Shown: positions 10,458 to 19,215 of the stretch, piece by piece
Position numbering within the stretch: the stretch's first letter is position 1
Layout: each line of letters begins with the position of its first letter
Translations under genes and position numbers: made by a program
Origin: Halicephalobus mephisto
Lineage: Eukaryota > Nematoda > Chromadorea > Rhabditida > Panagrolaimidae
Assembly (NCBI GenBank): GCA_009193035.1
Contig: SWDT01000040.1
Span: 62,001 to 126,000, forward strand
DNA length: 64,000 bases
Reading direction: 5' to 3'
The notes under the pieces: generated by a model
What the model was told of the DNA's origin: nothing
Seen by the model: only the letters and a program-made list of their open reading frames with translations
Databases searched by the model: none

Positions 10458-11903
10458 TCAATACTTTAACCAATAAGATTCAAATAAATTATCCAAGTCA
10501 TTTATTATTTCATGAGGTATCGCTGAGTTCTGCTCATTTTCTTTCAATTCTACTTCAGCATTTGACATCTGCCTCATCTCATTTAGTAATTCTTCTTCGA
10601 TATCAGTCTTTACATCATTGAAGAAGTGTTCTTTGAAAATTAATTTAGTATTCAAAAACTGTAGGTTATAGTTATTCTTTATTTCAATATTTTTTAAAAT
10701 TGTGAAATTACTGGTGTGGAAACTAAGATTATTAGTAATGACACCGTCTTTCATATACCAAATTTTATCATTATATTTCTTAATTTTAATGGGAATAAAG
10801 CCTTTAATGTCATTTAAGTCAGTAAATTCAATCATGTCATCATCAATTTCTTTACAGAATTTAACTTCGATAATCTTGTTCTTAATTACTGTAACATCAA
10901 CTGCAGTATAATTTAAGACTTTTTGAATAAATTTCTTTGGATTTTCCTTCAACAATATTTCTAAAATTTCATTATGATCATTGAACATTTGACAAAAAGT
11001 CTCTGTTAGATGTCTCAATTGATTCTCAATATTATATTCTAGAAATTGCAGTTCTCCTGCTTCTTGAAAGGTTTTAACACCTTGATCAAATCTCTTTTTT
11101 CTAATAGTGGTTTTCAAGGCAGGATCATTTTTATGATCCGCGATGCTACGCAGCGCATATCCTTCAGAAGTTAATTGTAAATTATTTCCACAATCGGTTG
11201 TGAAGTTATTTACTAAATTTAATGCAATTTGATAATCATTATTGATCCAGAAATTTCCATTCAAATACCCCTTAAAAACTCCAATAGAAATGAATTTACA
11301 ATTTTGATTGTCATTCACTTCCCAAATCATTATTTCATTAGGTTTAATTTGACATCTACCTTTTAAATAAGTACACTTATTTATATCAACTAGAACATTA
11401 GTAGGACGTTTTTGATTATAATGAGAAAAAACTTTAGTCTCAATTAAAACACAATTCTCTTTTAGATAATGCTTGGCTCTGAATAAACTAGTAAATCTAT
11501 TTGGATACTCAACAGAAACTTTGTTGTTAGTGTGAAAGGAATTTTCTCCTTTTTTCAAGTTTCTAAATTCACAAAATTTATTTTTTATCATTTCTTCACA
11601 CTCTTTTATGCTAATTTCCTTATTGTTAATTTCTTTCTCTACTGGGTGTTCATAGCCAGAAAGATCTGTATGTAACGAGACTTCGGTAATGACTTTTTTG
11701 CATAAATGAGCATTTGAAATATATTCTATAGTATTAGGTTTAAAAATTTCATAGCTTTTTATTTCTATATTGTCTTTGTAATTGAAGTTACACCTCGGTA
11801 ATTGTGGAAAATAAAAATATTGTTTTGGAGAATTATTGGTACAGATAATTGAAGAGCCAAAGGCTCGATGCAAAGCAACTAAAATGATTAAAATTGTCTT
11901 CAT
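10458..11903 (-). CDS. Envelope-type glycoprotein gene of the Polinton, truncated before its membrane anchor
   Basis: 481 aa with a clear signal peptide (MKTILIILVALHRAFGSS), many cysteines and N-glycosylation sites, and a furin-like basic site RKKR near residue 270. The layout of cysteines around a CxxxxGxC...W core (CTYLKGRC ... IWEV) resembles glycoproteins of negative-strand RNA viruses such as chuvirus-like elements, but I cannot assign a fusion class. Fusogen genes are known in nematode Mavericks. The frame ends in TGA at 10458-10460, yet the same frame stays open for about 40 more codons to 10335 and encodes one strongly hydrophobic segment followed by a basic tail, as expected of an anchor. 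So this copy most likely makes a soluble product or is inactivated. It is upstream of the lysine-rich gene and downstream of the capsid gene. Confidence 0.7.
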   Translation of the reverse strand: MKTILIILVALHRAFGSSIICTNNSPKQYFYFPQLPRCNFNYKDNIEIKSYEIFKPNTIEYISNAHLCKKVITEVSLHTDLSGYEHPVEKEINNKEISIKECEEMIKNKFCEFRNLKKGENSFHTNNKVSVEYPNRFTSLFRAKHYLKENCVLIETKVFSHYNQKRPTNVLVDINKCTYLKGRCQIKPNEIMIWEVNDNQNCKFISIGVFKGYLNGNFWINNDYQIALNLVNNFTTDCGNNLQLTSEGYALRSIADHKNDPALKTTIRKKRFDQGVKTFQEAGELQFLEYNIENQLRHLTETFCQMFNDHNEILEILLKENPKKFIQKVLNYTAVDVTVIKNKIIEVKFCKEIDDDMIEFTDLNDIKGFIPIKIKKYNDKIWYMKDGVITNNLSFHTSNFTILKNIEIKNNYNLQFLNTKLIFKEHFFNDVKTDIEEELLNEMRQMSNAEVELKENEQNSAIPHEIINDLDNLFESYWLKY

Positions 11904-11969
11904 TTAAAAGACTCCCCAGAGGTCGTGTCTAGATAAGCTTCACTTATTTATTAAGATTATTTTTCTTTA

Positions 11970-13211
11970 CTAATACTTCACATTCACTCTTAAGCCATCT
12001 CCATTAATTTCTACTAGACTTTCACTTAGAATCAGACAATAACATTTTGTATTTTCTTTAACACTTTCCGAAAATGATGCTTTAATTGTGACATCAGGCC
12101 TGGATTTCTTTATTCTTTCACTTTGCTTAGACACATCAATTACAAATAATGGATAATATATATAGTAATAGTCTTCATCGATAAACATACATTCTTTCAC
12201 AGTTTCATAGTAACTGCTTTTAAATTCTTTAGCAAATATGTATTGTTGAACAGCATTATAGCGCTTAAAATTACATCTCAAACACTCATTCGGGTATCTC
12301 TCAGAATTCAGTTCTACAAATATTTTTTCTAAGTTGCAATGATCAAATGCAGCTGCATTACGACAATTATCATCCCGATCAGTTTGGAAACCAATCACTA
12401 AATACCTGATCTTTTCATACTTAGTTCCTAATTTCCATGTAAAATCTTTATTTCCCATTGGTACATTATTGTCTTCAAATTGTCTGGATACAAAAGGTAA
12501 AGAAAACGTTTTCTTGGTATCAAACATCTTCAATAGTTTATTTTGCACTGTTAAACTAGGTGTTAATTTTGGAATTATCCAATTTAGTTCAGTAATTGTA
12601 ATTTTTCCAGATATACCCGGATCTCTTGAGTAAATAGCATTATTACTACTAGAATTTCTATATAATGATAGTGTGTGCTTTACTCCAAAAATCATCTTTT
12701 TATACCATTCTGCAAAGCCAAATATATGACTTAATGGAATACAAAATGATAAATTTCCTTTTCTTATTTCTGTATACTTCTTGATTTTATAATCAGTCGA
12801 ACCTTCTAAAATCCAACCAAGAGTATTATTTCTACTTAAATTTGGAGAATAACTTAAAACTCCCTTAATCAAACTTGCTCTTCCAGGATCATAGATGTCT
12901 TCAATTTGATTACCATTCAGACTATAACTAGCCCTATCAAATAAAAACATTGGAGCATTATTAGTTAGAGTAACTTCTTCCTCCTTTTTAAGAGCAGTAC
13001 CATCATCTTTAGTTAATATTCCTTCTAGGTATAAATAGCTTTCGCTAGGCAATAAGTATTGGTCGCAACTTTCAATAACGAAATTGATTGTTCCATTTTT
13101 ATTCAAGTCAGATCCACTCACAGGAGATATATTTATTAGATTCTCTTTATCAGTAGAATTATCAAAAATAGGTTCTTCGTCTAGAGTATAAATTCGATCA
13201 ATTACTTCCAT
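11970..13211 (-). CDS. Double-jelly-roll major capsid protein of the Polinton (413 aa)
   Basis: Starts MEVIDRIYTLDEEPIFD. Typical landmarks of the double-jelly-roll family found in invertebrate Polinton elements are visible: the LYLEG strand around residue 60, NNAPMFLFDRASYSLNG around 85-100, a GWILEG segment, FCIPLSHIFGF around 160, and a second barrel rich in strands with YLVIGFQTDR. The length fits the 400-500 aa family range. It forms the shell of the virus-like particle inferred for Polintons. The frame is intact. It sits between the HTH gene (19 bp upstream) and the glycoprotein gene (66 bp downstream), all on the minus strand, suggesting a shared late transcription unit. Confidence 0.82.
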   Translation of the reverse strand: MEVIDRIYTLDEEPIFDNSTDKENLINISPVSGSDLNKNGTINFVIESCDQYLLPSESYLYLEGILTKDDGTALKKEEEVTLTNNAPMFLFDRASYSLNGNQIEDIYDPGRASLIKGVLSYSPNLSRNNTLGWILEGSTDYKIKKYTEIRKGNLSFCIPLSHIFGFAEWYKKMIFGVKHTLSLYRNSSSNNAIYSRDPGISGKITITELNWIIPKLTPSLTVQNKLLKMFDTKKTFSLPFVSRQFEDNNVPMGNKDFTWKLGTKYEKIRYLVIGFQTDRDDNCRNAAAFDHCNLEKIFVELNSERYPNECLRCNFKRYNAVQQYIFAKEFKSSYYETVKECMFIDEDYYYIYYPLFVIDVSKQSERIKKSRPDVTIKASFSESVKENTKCYCLILSESLVEINGDGLRVNVKY

Positions 13212-13230
13212 TTTTAATTAATGAATTTAT

Positions 13231-13626
13231 TTATGAGGTAAAAAATTCATCATATTTTTTGTTATATTCTTTTAAACTTCTAATGGGTTTATTATCTTTG
13301 ATATCGGTTCGATCTCTGATGGAATTATTCTCAAAGTGACTAGAATCGTCGGCATTTCTTTCTGTGGAACCTCCACTCCCGAAGTTCGTGCTTACGCGAC
13401 TGATTGTAAATTTTCCAAAATTATCTCTATTTCTATTCACAATAACTCCAGATTTTTTACATTTTATAATGTCTTCGGTATTAGTTCGCTTTATCGAATT
13501 ATTAAATTCTTTTATATAATTAGATACTGTTTTTGATGAAATATTATACTTTTTGGCGAAAGATGCTTTAGAGTTATTAATGAAATCATACTCTTTCATT
13601 AATTTTATTATTTCTTTTTTATCCAT
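13231..13626 (-). CDS. Helix-turn-helix protein of the Polinton (131 aa)
   Basis: Residues 1-45 form a compact helix-turn-helix: FAKKYNISSKTVSNYIKEF is the classic turn plus recognition helix. The remainder is low-complexity and polar. Near codon 80 the gene carries a GC-rich palindrome-like stretch (13379-13401) that is repeated at the end of the ATPase gene. A regulator of element genes or a terminal-repeat binder is plausible but not shown. It is the first gene of the minus-strand run that includes the capsid gene. Confidence 0.55.
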   Translation of the reverse strand: MDKKEIIKLMKEYDFINNSKASFAKKYNISSKTVSNYIKEFNNSIKRTNTEDIIKCKKSGVIVNRNRDNFGKFTISRVSTNFGSGGSTERNADDSSHFENNSIRDRTDIKDNKPIRSLKEYNKKYDEFFTS

Positions 13627-13659
13627 TTGCTTATTTATTATAATTTATTTTTTTTTATT

Positions 13660-13805
13660 GAAAATGGAAATATGGAATCATGGAATTGTGGAATGGATAT
13701 AAGGAAGTGTGGAATTATGGAATGGAAATAAGGAAAAAAGGAAATATGGATTTATGGAATGGAAATAAGGAATCACGGAATGGAATTATGGAATCACGGT
13801 TTTCT
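13660..13805. repeat. Purine-rich GGAAT-type direct repeats between divergent Polinton genes
   Basis: A run of degenerate units such as GGAATCATGGAATTGTGGAA and GGAAATAAGGAA covers about 145 bp, almost without C or runs of T on the plus strand. It lies exactly between two divergent genes. Role unknown; a regulatory or replication function is conceivable. Confidence 0.7.
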
Positions 13806-13817
13806 GAAAAAATTAAT

Positions 13818-13830
13818 CTATATAAATAGA
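13818..13830 (+). promoter_or_regulatory. TATA-box-like motif CTATATAAATAGA
   Basis: Lies about 35 bp before the ATG at 13864. Similar motifs precede the gene at 17572 (TTTATAAATA) and the PolB gene (TATATAAATA at about 20028), so these look like shared core promoters of plus-strand Polinton genes. Confidence 0.5.
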
Positions 13831-13863
13831 TAGAAATTATCTAGTTGAATCGAAGATTAAATT

Positions 13864-14469
13864 ATGGAAACACAAATAAAACGATATATGCCTTCTTCGG
13901 AAGAATTAGAAGGATTAGATCAATTTATATCAAATATCCCAGAATTACAAGATTTTATTCAAGAAAGTGATTATTCACTAGAGCTAATAATTAAAGGAAT
14001 AGATTCATTAAAAATGGATGAGAATTATAAAAAAGGAATAAAACAATTATTTATTGGACTTCAAAAGTCTTGTATTGCTAAAGAAACATATAAATATTCC
14101 AACTTTAGAAATCAAGAAACCATCGACAAATTATTACAAAGAGAAAAAGAATTTAAGAAAATTATAAAGAGTCAAGCCAAAAAGCATAAAGATACTTCTG
14201 GTATAGATGAGATGAATAAAATGTTTTCGAGTATTGTTATCAACCCTGAAAAGAATAAGCAAGTTTCTGCATACACAAATAAAAAGATAAAAGATATTAA
14301 ATTCTTTGATGACTTTAAACCTATTTTTGAAGAAGAAGGTGAAAGAGTTTATACTAGAGAAGAATTGGTAAAGATGAAAAAGAATAATAAAGAAGGAATT
14401 AGATTTAATGGAGTTGATAGTATTACTGTTAAAAATACTTCTGATAATGTAGTTGTGATGAAGAAATAA
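13864..14469 (+). CDS. Polinton protein of unknown function (201 aa)
   Basis: Intact frame starting METQIKRYMPSSEELEG. Predicted largely helical and highly charged, with a lysine-rich centre (REKEFKKIIKSQAKKHK) and no transmembrane segment or cysteine motif. A TATA-like motif stands upstream and its stop lies one base from the convergent integrase stop. It is conserved in length with no breaks, so probably functional in the element; a virion or scaffold role is only a guess. Confidence 0.65.
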   Translation: METQIKRYMPSSEELEGLDQFISNIPELQDFIQESDYSLELIIKGIDSLKMDENYKKGIKQLFIGLQKSCIAKETYKYSNFRNQETIDKLLQREKEFKKIIKSQAKKHKDTSGIDEMNKMFSSIVINPEKNKQVSAYTNKKIKDIKFFDDFKPIFEEEGERVYTREELVKMKKNNKEGIRFNGVDSITVKNTSDNVVVMKK

Positions 14470-14470
14470 T

Positions 14471-15793
14471 TCAGATTTTAAGCCTGTTTTCTAATTCCCA
14501 TGAATTAAATTTATCTGGATACCCTAACCACTTGATTAAGACTTCTTTTTGTCCATTTCGAGTTCTTCTTTGCAGGATTTTTTCTACTTCATATGCTTTA
14601 TCTCGGTTATCATACAACGTTAATTCCTCATCATAGTACTTACCTTTTATAATTTCACTATCTAGATCTTTTAATTCATAAGTTGTTGGTTTACTTTTGA
14701 AAACTTTATTAATCGTAAATGTCTCTCTAGTCCAGTTAGGGAGATACCCTTTATCAAAAATGGCTTTGTATTTTGTTATTCTGACTTCATCACCGACTTT
14801 GAATTTTGTCTCTTTCTTGGTCTCTGAAGTACCGGCCGAAGGCCGATAGTTCAACGAAGTTGAATTATCCGGAAATAAATTTTTATAAACTATTTCTCTA
14901 TTTTCTTTTTTACTAGCTTCAATTGGAGTCATTTTGGTAGATCTGTGATAGGAATTATTGTAGTTTCTTAACAAGTCATCAATTATATCAATCCACTTAT
15001 GGTTATTATTTTGTGTGAAGATCTTCCACATTTTCTCCTTTAACGTTCGGTTAAATCTCTCTACTATTGAAGCTTTTTTATCTGATTGAGTTGAGAAGTG
15101 GGTTATATTATGAGTTTTGAAAAAGGTATTCAGTTTGCTGTTGTAGTATTCCTTACCTTTATCTGTTTGCATTTTTTTAGGTTTTCTAGTGGGGGAGTCA
15201 TGAAATATTTTTTCGAATGCCATAACAGTTTCTTCTCCAGTTTTATTTTTAATAGGAATTGCCCAGGAGTACTTGCTGAAGCAGTCAATAACAGTTAATA
15301 AGTAGTTAAAGTTATTATTTTCTTTAGCATAAGGAATCATTTCCACCAAGTCAGACTGCCATTGATCGTCGATACCGTTAACGTACACTCTTTCTCTTTT
15401 GAAATTCTTTCTAGCTGGTCTGTGAAGTGTGTAGACATTTTGCTCATTCAAGAATTCGATTATTTCTTTTCGTGATTTTCCAGTTTTACGTTGCAGGTCA
15501 TTTATACCTGAGTAACCTGTTTTGGGGTCGTAGTAGACGGAAGCAAGGTTTCCGTCTTTTAGGTTTCCGTCTTTTAGGTTTCCGTCTTTAAGATTTCCAC
15601 CCGTTGCTTCACAACTATTCTTAATAAATTGTGACTTTTTTCTACCACAAATCTTACATTGTCCTTTTATTAATTTTCTATTATTTTTTGTCGTACTTTC
15701 AATGGGATTATTAGTCTCGGTCTTCTTCTTACACTTTAAACAATAAATATTGTCGAAGGCAGCAGTTCGCCTTGGCGAATTGACGTTTTCCAT
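14471..15793 (-). CDS. Polinton retroviral-type integrase with C-terminal chromodomain (440 aa)
   Basis: N-terminal zinc-binding region with CLKCKKKTE and CKICGRKK (DUF5679-like). The rve core begins near residue 115: first Asp in DQWQSDLVEM, second in MQTDKGKEYYN, and Glu in SIVERFNRTLKEK, so the DDE triad is complete. A basic linker with KVGDEVRI follows and a chromodomain at the C-terminus (YEVEKILQRR ... LIKWLGYP ... SWELENRL). The enzyme inserts element ends into host DNA and makes the 6-bp duplication; the chromodomain probably targets chromatin. Unusual: residues 66-86 contain about four copies of NLKDG from a 15-bp tandem repeat (about 15545-15600), and two GC-rich palindromic mini-inserts lie in the frame (14829-14852 and 15758-15785). 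The frame is otherwise intact. Confidence 0.93.
   Translation of the reverse strand: MENVNSPRRTAAFDNIYCLKCKKKTETNNPIESTTKNNRKLIKGQCKICGRKKSQFIKNSCEATGGNLKDGNLKDGNLKDGNLASVYYDPKTGYSGINDLQRKTGKSRKEIIEFLNEQNVYTLHRPARKNFKRERVYVNGIDDQWQSDLVEMIPYAKENNNFNYLLTVIDCFSKYSWAIPIKNKTGEETVMAFEKIFHDSPTRKPKKMQTDKGKEYYNSKLNTFFKTHNITHFSTQSDKKASIVERFNRTLKEKMWKIFTQNNNHKWIDIIDDLLRNYNNSYHRSTKMTPIEASKKENREIVYKNLFPDNSTSLNYRPSAGTSETKKETKFKVGDEVRITKYKAIFDKGYLPNWTRETFTINKVFKSKPTTYELKDLDSEIIKGKYYDEELTLYDNRDKAYEVEKILQRRTRNGQKEVLIKWLGYPDKFNSWELENRLKI
15545..15600. repeat. 15-bp tandem repeat in the integrase gene
   Basis: The unit AGGTTTCCGTCTTTT, with small variation, occurs about four times in a row and encodes repeated NLKDG. 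It keeps the frame and probably expands by slippage. Confidence 0.85.
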
Positions 15794-15819
15794 TTTATTT
15801 TACTAAATAAATTAAGGAA

Positions 15820-16563
15820 ATGCCTTCAGCTGATTTTTATAATTTATCAATAGAAAATTTTTACTCAGAAAGAAACAACTGTGAATTACTCCCTAACTCA
15901 ATTAGAGCTTGTATAATTGGGAAATCTGGATGTGGTAAAACTAACTTTTTGATGAACTTATTGCTGCAAGATTATTTAGACTATAACAATTTGTACATTT
16001 TTTCAAAAAGTCTACACCAGCCTACGTATCAGATCATGATAAATGGATTTAAAAATGGGTTGAGCAAAAAGGAAATCTTGGATAGCATTTTGAAGCAAAA
16101 ATTCATGATTGATAAGAAAGAAAATAGAAGCATCCAGATCAACATTCAGTATTTTACTAATTCTGAGTGTGTTCCTGATCCTAGTGAGATAGCCCCGAAT
16201 TTAAAGACTTTGATTATTTTTGATGATATTATGCTAGAAAAACAAAATAAAATCGAAGACTATTATACTAGAGGAAGGCACAACAACATTGACTGCTTTT
16301 ACATTAGTCAAAATTACATCAAACTTCCAAAAAATACAATCAGAGAGAATGCCAATTTCTTTATTTTATTCCAACAAGATCAACAAAACTTAAATTACAT
16401 TTACAAAGATCACTGTTCAGACTCGATTTCGAAAGACGACTTTTTTGACTTATGTCAAACTTCATGGCATGAAAAGTTCAATTTTGTGACAATAGATAAG
16501 ACAAGTGAAAAGAACTATGGAAGATTTAGGAAACAATTAAAATATTTCTACATAGTCGCGTAA
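15820..16563 (+). CDS. Polinton genome-packaging ATPase, FtsK/HerA type (247 aa)
   Basis: Walker A GKSGCGKTN at about residue 33 and Walker B TLIIFDDIM at about residue 130, followed by a sensor-like segment (FYISQNYIKLP). The architecture matches the A32/adenovirus-IVa2-like packaging ATPases that all full Polintons carry, which pump DNA into the capsid. Its start is 26 bp from the divergent integrase start, so the two genes share one promoter region. The last codons fall within a GC-rich palindromic mini-repeat that also occurs at 13379-13401. Confidence 0.9.
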   Translation: MPSADFYNLSIENFYSERNNCELLPNSIRACIIGKSGCGKTNFLMNLLLQDYLDYNNLYIFSKSLHQPTYQIMINGFKNGLSKKEILDSILKQKFMIDKKENRSIQINIQYFTNSECVPDPSEIAPNLKTLIIFDDIMLEKQNKIEDYYTRGRHNNIDCFYISQNYIKLPKNTIRENANFFILFQQDQQNLNYIYKDHCSDSISKDDFFDLCQTSWHEKFNFVTIDKTSEKNYGRFRKQLKYFYIVA

Positions 16564-16751
16564 GCACGACCTTCAGGAGTGTGAATTTAGTTACAAGCTT
16601 CTTCACCAACGTCAAGGTATCACACATCGAAGAAGGTTTTAGTCGATGTTTGACTTGGTATTTCAACCATAAAAATATTACTATAGGTAAGAGCACACTA
16701 ACGCATGCTTATATATATATCTATTTTATGTATTTAGCTGAAGAAGAGAAT

Positions 16752-17215
16752 TTACAATTGTTTTTGAAGATCCTTCATCTGTCTTCGTATATTTTGACGA
16801 CGTTCTTGTTCTTTCTCATGTAAGTTATCCAAATCTTTCTTCTTTTGAATATGAGATTTCTTATTCTAAAAATTAATAAAAATAAATAATTAATTTTAAT
16901 AGTCTTACTTTTATCTTTCGATCCTCACGGTGACGTCGTTTATTAATTTTATCCTTTTCAGTATTATATTTTTCTTCGGCAGCCTTGATTTTATCTTCTA
17001 GTTCTTGTAAATACTTATCTTCTTTATCACGTCTTAATCGAATCTTTCTATCATTATATGTATATTGAGAATCAGAAGTGGAATTATTTGATAAATCCTG
17101 AAGACAATTTTTTAATTCAAAATATCCAACATAAACTTACTTCCATATGACAATCGTTATTATTATTGTCGAAAGTAGTTTGCGAAGGGTGATTACTAGG
17201 TATAATTGAAGACAT
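16752..17215 (-). CDS. Three-exon coiled-coil gene inside the Polinton (125 aa)
   Basis: Minus-strand exons 17141-17215, 16909-17097 and 16752-16865 join with GT-AG introns of 43 bp each; all three are in phase 0 (25 + 63 + 37 residues, then TAA). The protein begins MSSIIPSNHPSQTTFDNNNN, then becomes a long charged helix from about residue 45 (ELEDKIKAAEEKYNTEKDK) continuing into exon 3, so a coiled coil is likely. No family recognised. It overlaps no other gene and sits after the convergent ATPase gene. Together with the 373-aa gene it is one of two spliced genes in the element. Confidence 0.7.
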
Positions 17216-17571
17216 GCTTCAATCGGCCTCAAATTAAAATGAGAACAAAGCGCCTTTTTGTAGATCACGAATTTAAAAAATCAAGTCAATCGGATAAGTT
17301 TAAGGCGAGTTATAAGCAAAAAATCGTTAATTTATGCATAAAAAAGTGAAAAAATTTTCCGAAAATTTTTGAAAATCGAAAACGAAAAATTTTTCGAAAA
17401 TTTTTTCAAAAAATTGCAAGAAAATGAAACGCCTCTCTTTGCGAATGATGATGCAATCGAGTCGAGAAAGTTCGCGAACGCTCTCGCCTTTTCGCACATG
17501 TTCCATCTCTTCGCGTTCTGGCTTGAAAAGTATTATGAAATTTTAGCTTTATAAATAGTAAGAATCTAAAA
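17216..17571. promoter_or_regulatory. Intergenic region with TATA-like motif TTTATAAATA
   Basis: AT-rich sequence followed by a mixed segment (17430-17530) with partial open frames but no credible protein. TTTATAAATA at about 17549 lies close to the start at 17572 and resembles the motif before two other plus-strand genes. Confidence 0.35.
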
Positions 17572-17808
17572 ATGATGTCTACTTTAAAAAAACTTTGCAT
17601 ACAAAAAATAATTGAATCTCTGCCATATAGCGAAATTAAAAAATTACCAATCATACTACAAAAAGAAATAGAACAGGAACGTGAAGATATATATATGAAT
17701 GAAATATATGAACATTGGGCTCAGATCGATGAGGGTCTTGAGTTAGAATACTTAGAATCTCAAATTGATTCTTATATAGATGGATTAATTAGAGGAGACT
17801 TCCTATAA
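17572..17808 (+). CDS. Mini-protein with BC-box/SOCS-box-like motif (78 aa)
   Basis: MMSTLKKLCIQKIIESLPYS is followed by EIKKLPIIL. The first part fits the elongin-BC box pattern (S/T)LxxxCxxx(I/V/A/L) exactly at TLKKLCIQKI, and KKLPII lies where a cullin-box LP motif would be expected. The C-terminal half is acidic and tyrosine-rich. BC-box proteins recruit cullin E3 ligases, a strategy used by several viruses to degrade host factors. Here it is inference from a short motif; no structural or partner evidence exists. The start could be either of two adjacent ATGs. Confidence 0.5.
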   Translation: MMSTLKKLCIQKIIESLPYSEIKKLPIILQKEIEQEREDIYMNEIYEHWAQIDEGLELEYLESQIDSYIDGLIRGDFL

Positions 17809-17961
17809 TTTGAAAATTCAATTTGTCCTCGTCTTATAGTTAAACGACATCGCTTTTAAAAACCAATATTCTTATAGATCGTTTTTAATTGACGTTTTTT
17901 AATTGTTTTTATTTTTACTAATTCATCTAATATACAATTTATTTTATTGTATTCATTTTTA

Positions 17962-19215
17962 TTAGGTTGGCAACTAATTTTTTGCACTTTTTTAAAAAAA
18001 TTTCTTTTATCTTTTAAACTAAAACACTACAATTAGGTTTCAACTACGTATGCACCGTTGGTATCTATGACTTGCCGCCAACGCTCTGGAAGTGAAAAGA
18101 TTCCTTGTTTGTAGAATTCTTGAGACTTCTGCCTGAAGAAGTTTTCGAGGTCCATTCTCAGATCGTCTTCGTCATCGAACTTCTTCTCACTCAAATAGTG
18201 GGCAAGGGAACGGAATAAGTGGTAGTCCGTTGGAGCCAGATCTGGAGAATACGGAGGATGTGGAATTACGGTCCATCCAAGTTCCAATAATTTTTCACGC
18301 GTTGACCTCGCAATGTGTGGTCGTGCGTTGTCGTGCGTTGTCGTGCAAGAAGTAAACCTTGTCCTGCTTTCCGTGAAGCCTTTCTGCAACCCGGGCCAAC
18401 TGTTTACAATATAGATCAGCAGTGACAGTACTACCAGCTGGAAGGAGCTCCCAGTAAATTATGCCTCGAATGTTCCACCAAATACTCAACATAACCTTTC
18501 TTGGATGGAGGTCGTTTTTCGGTGTTGCTACACTATCCTGTCCAGCTCCAAGCCATTGTCGCTTATGCGTATGATTAACATACATAACCCACTTCTCATC
18601 GCCGGTAATAAGATTGCTGAGCCATTCATGGTTCCGATGAGAAGTCGTCAGTTCCATACATGCATCGACCCTCTGTTGGAGCTGATATGGCGATAACTCA
18701 TGGGGTATCCAAACGCCGTATTTCCATGTCTTGCCCAGTTCTTTTAGGTGTTTCTCCACTGCAGTATGAGAACACCGAAGACGCTCTGCCAGACACCGTG
18801 TAGTTAATCTAGGGTCTTCTTCGATGAACTTCTTTAAATCATCTATGTGTTCACCTCGGTTGGTCTTCCGGGATGAGACAACTCATCCAGTTCAAAGTTG
18901 CCATTCTTGAATCGCTTGAACCAATTGTATGCCGTACGTCTGGAGAGCATGTCCTTACCCATCGTGCTGCATATGTTCGTGACTGCTTCGGTCACTCTGT
19001 GGCCCAAACGGAATTCATGAAGTAAAAGCACTCGGAGTTCCCTTCGAGAAATATCCATCTTTAAATCAGATCCAGCTTCGCTGCTCATAGTTTCTTTATT
19101 GTTTGAGAGACACTCGCACCCTCTTTATATAGCCTAAGTGATGAAGCTTCCAGAAGCTTCGAGAATGTTTTGAAAAATTTTTTTAAAAAGTGCAAAAAAT
19201 TAGTTGCCAACCTAA
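17962..19215 (-). mobile_element. mariner transposon inserted in the Polinton
   Basis: 1254 bp with near-perfect inverted ends of about 40 bp (TTAGGTTGGCAACTAATTTT and onward at 17962; its complement ending at 19215), flanked by TA duplications at 17960-17961 and 19216-19217. Length, ends and encoded transposase are typical of mariner. The ends are hardly diverged, so the insertion is fairly recent although the transposase gene is broken. Confidence 0.95.
18033..19088 (-). pseudogene. mariner transposase, DD34D type, inactivated by frameshifts
   Basis: N-terminal HTH (LHEFRLGHRVTEA), first Asp in ITGDEKWV, second in HDNAR, third in SPDLAPTDYHLF, with 34 residues between the last two, hence DD34D. 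Two breaks are visible. After GRPTEV near 18850 the frame shifts. In the HDNAR motif near 18322-18345 the ten bases GCACGACAAC are duplicated in tandem, shifting the frame in the catalytic core. The element could still be moved by an active relative because its ends are intact. Confidence 0.93.

Noticed and set aside
17369..17554. Open frame of 61 codons before the BC-box-like gene
   Set aside because: Opens in low-complexity AT-rich sequence (lysine, asparagine and phenylalanine runs), lacks conserved features and no promoter motif precedes it.
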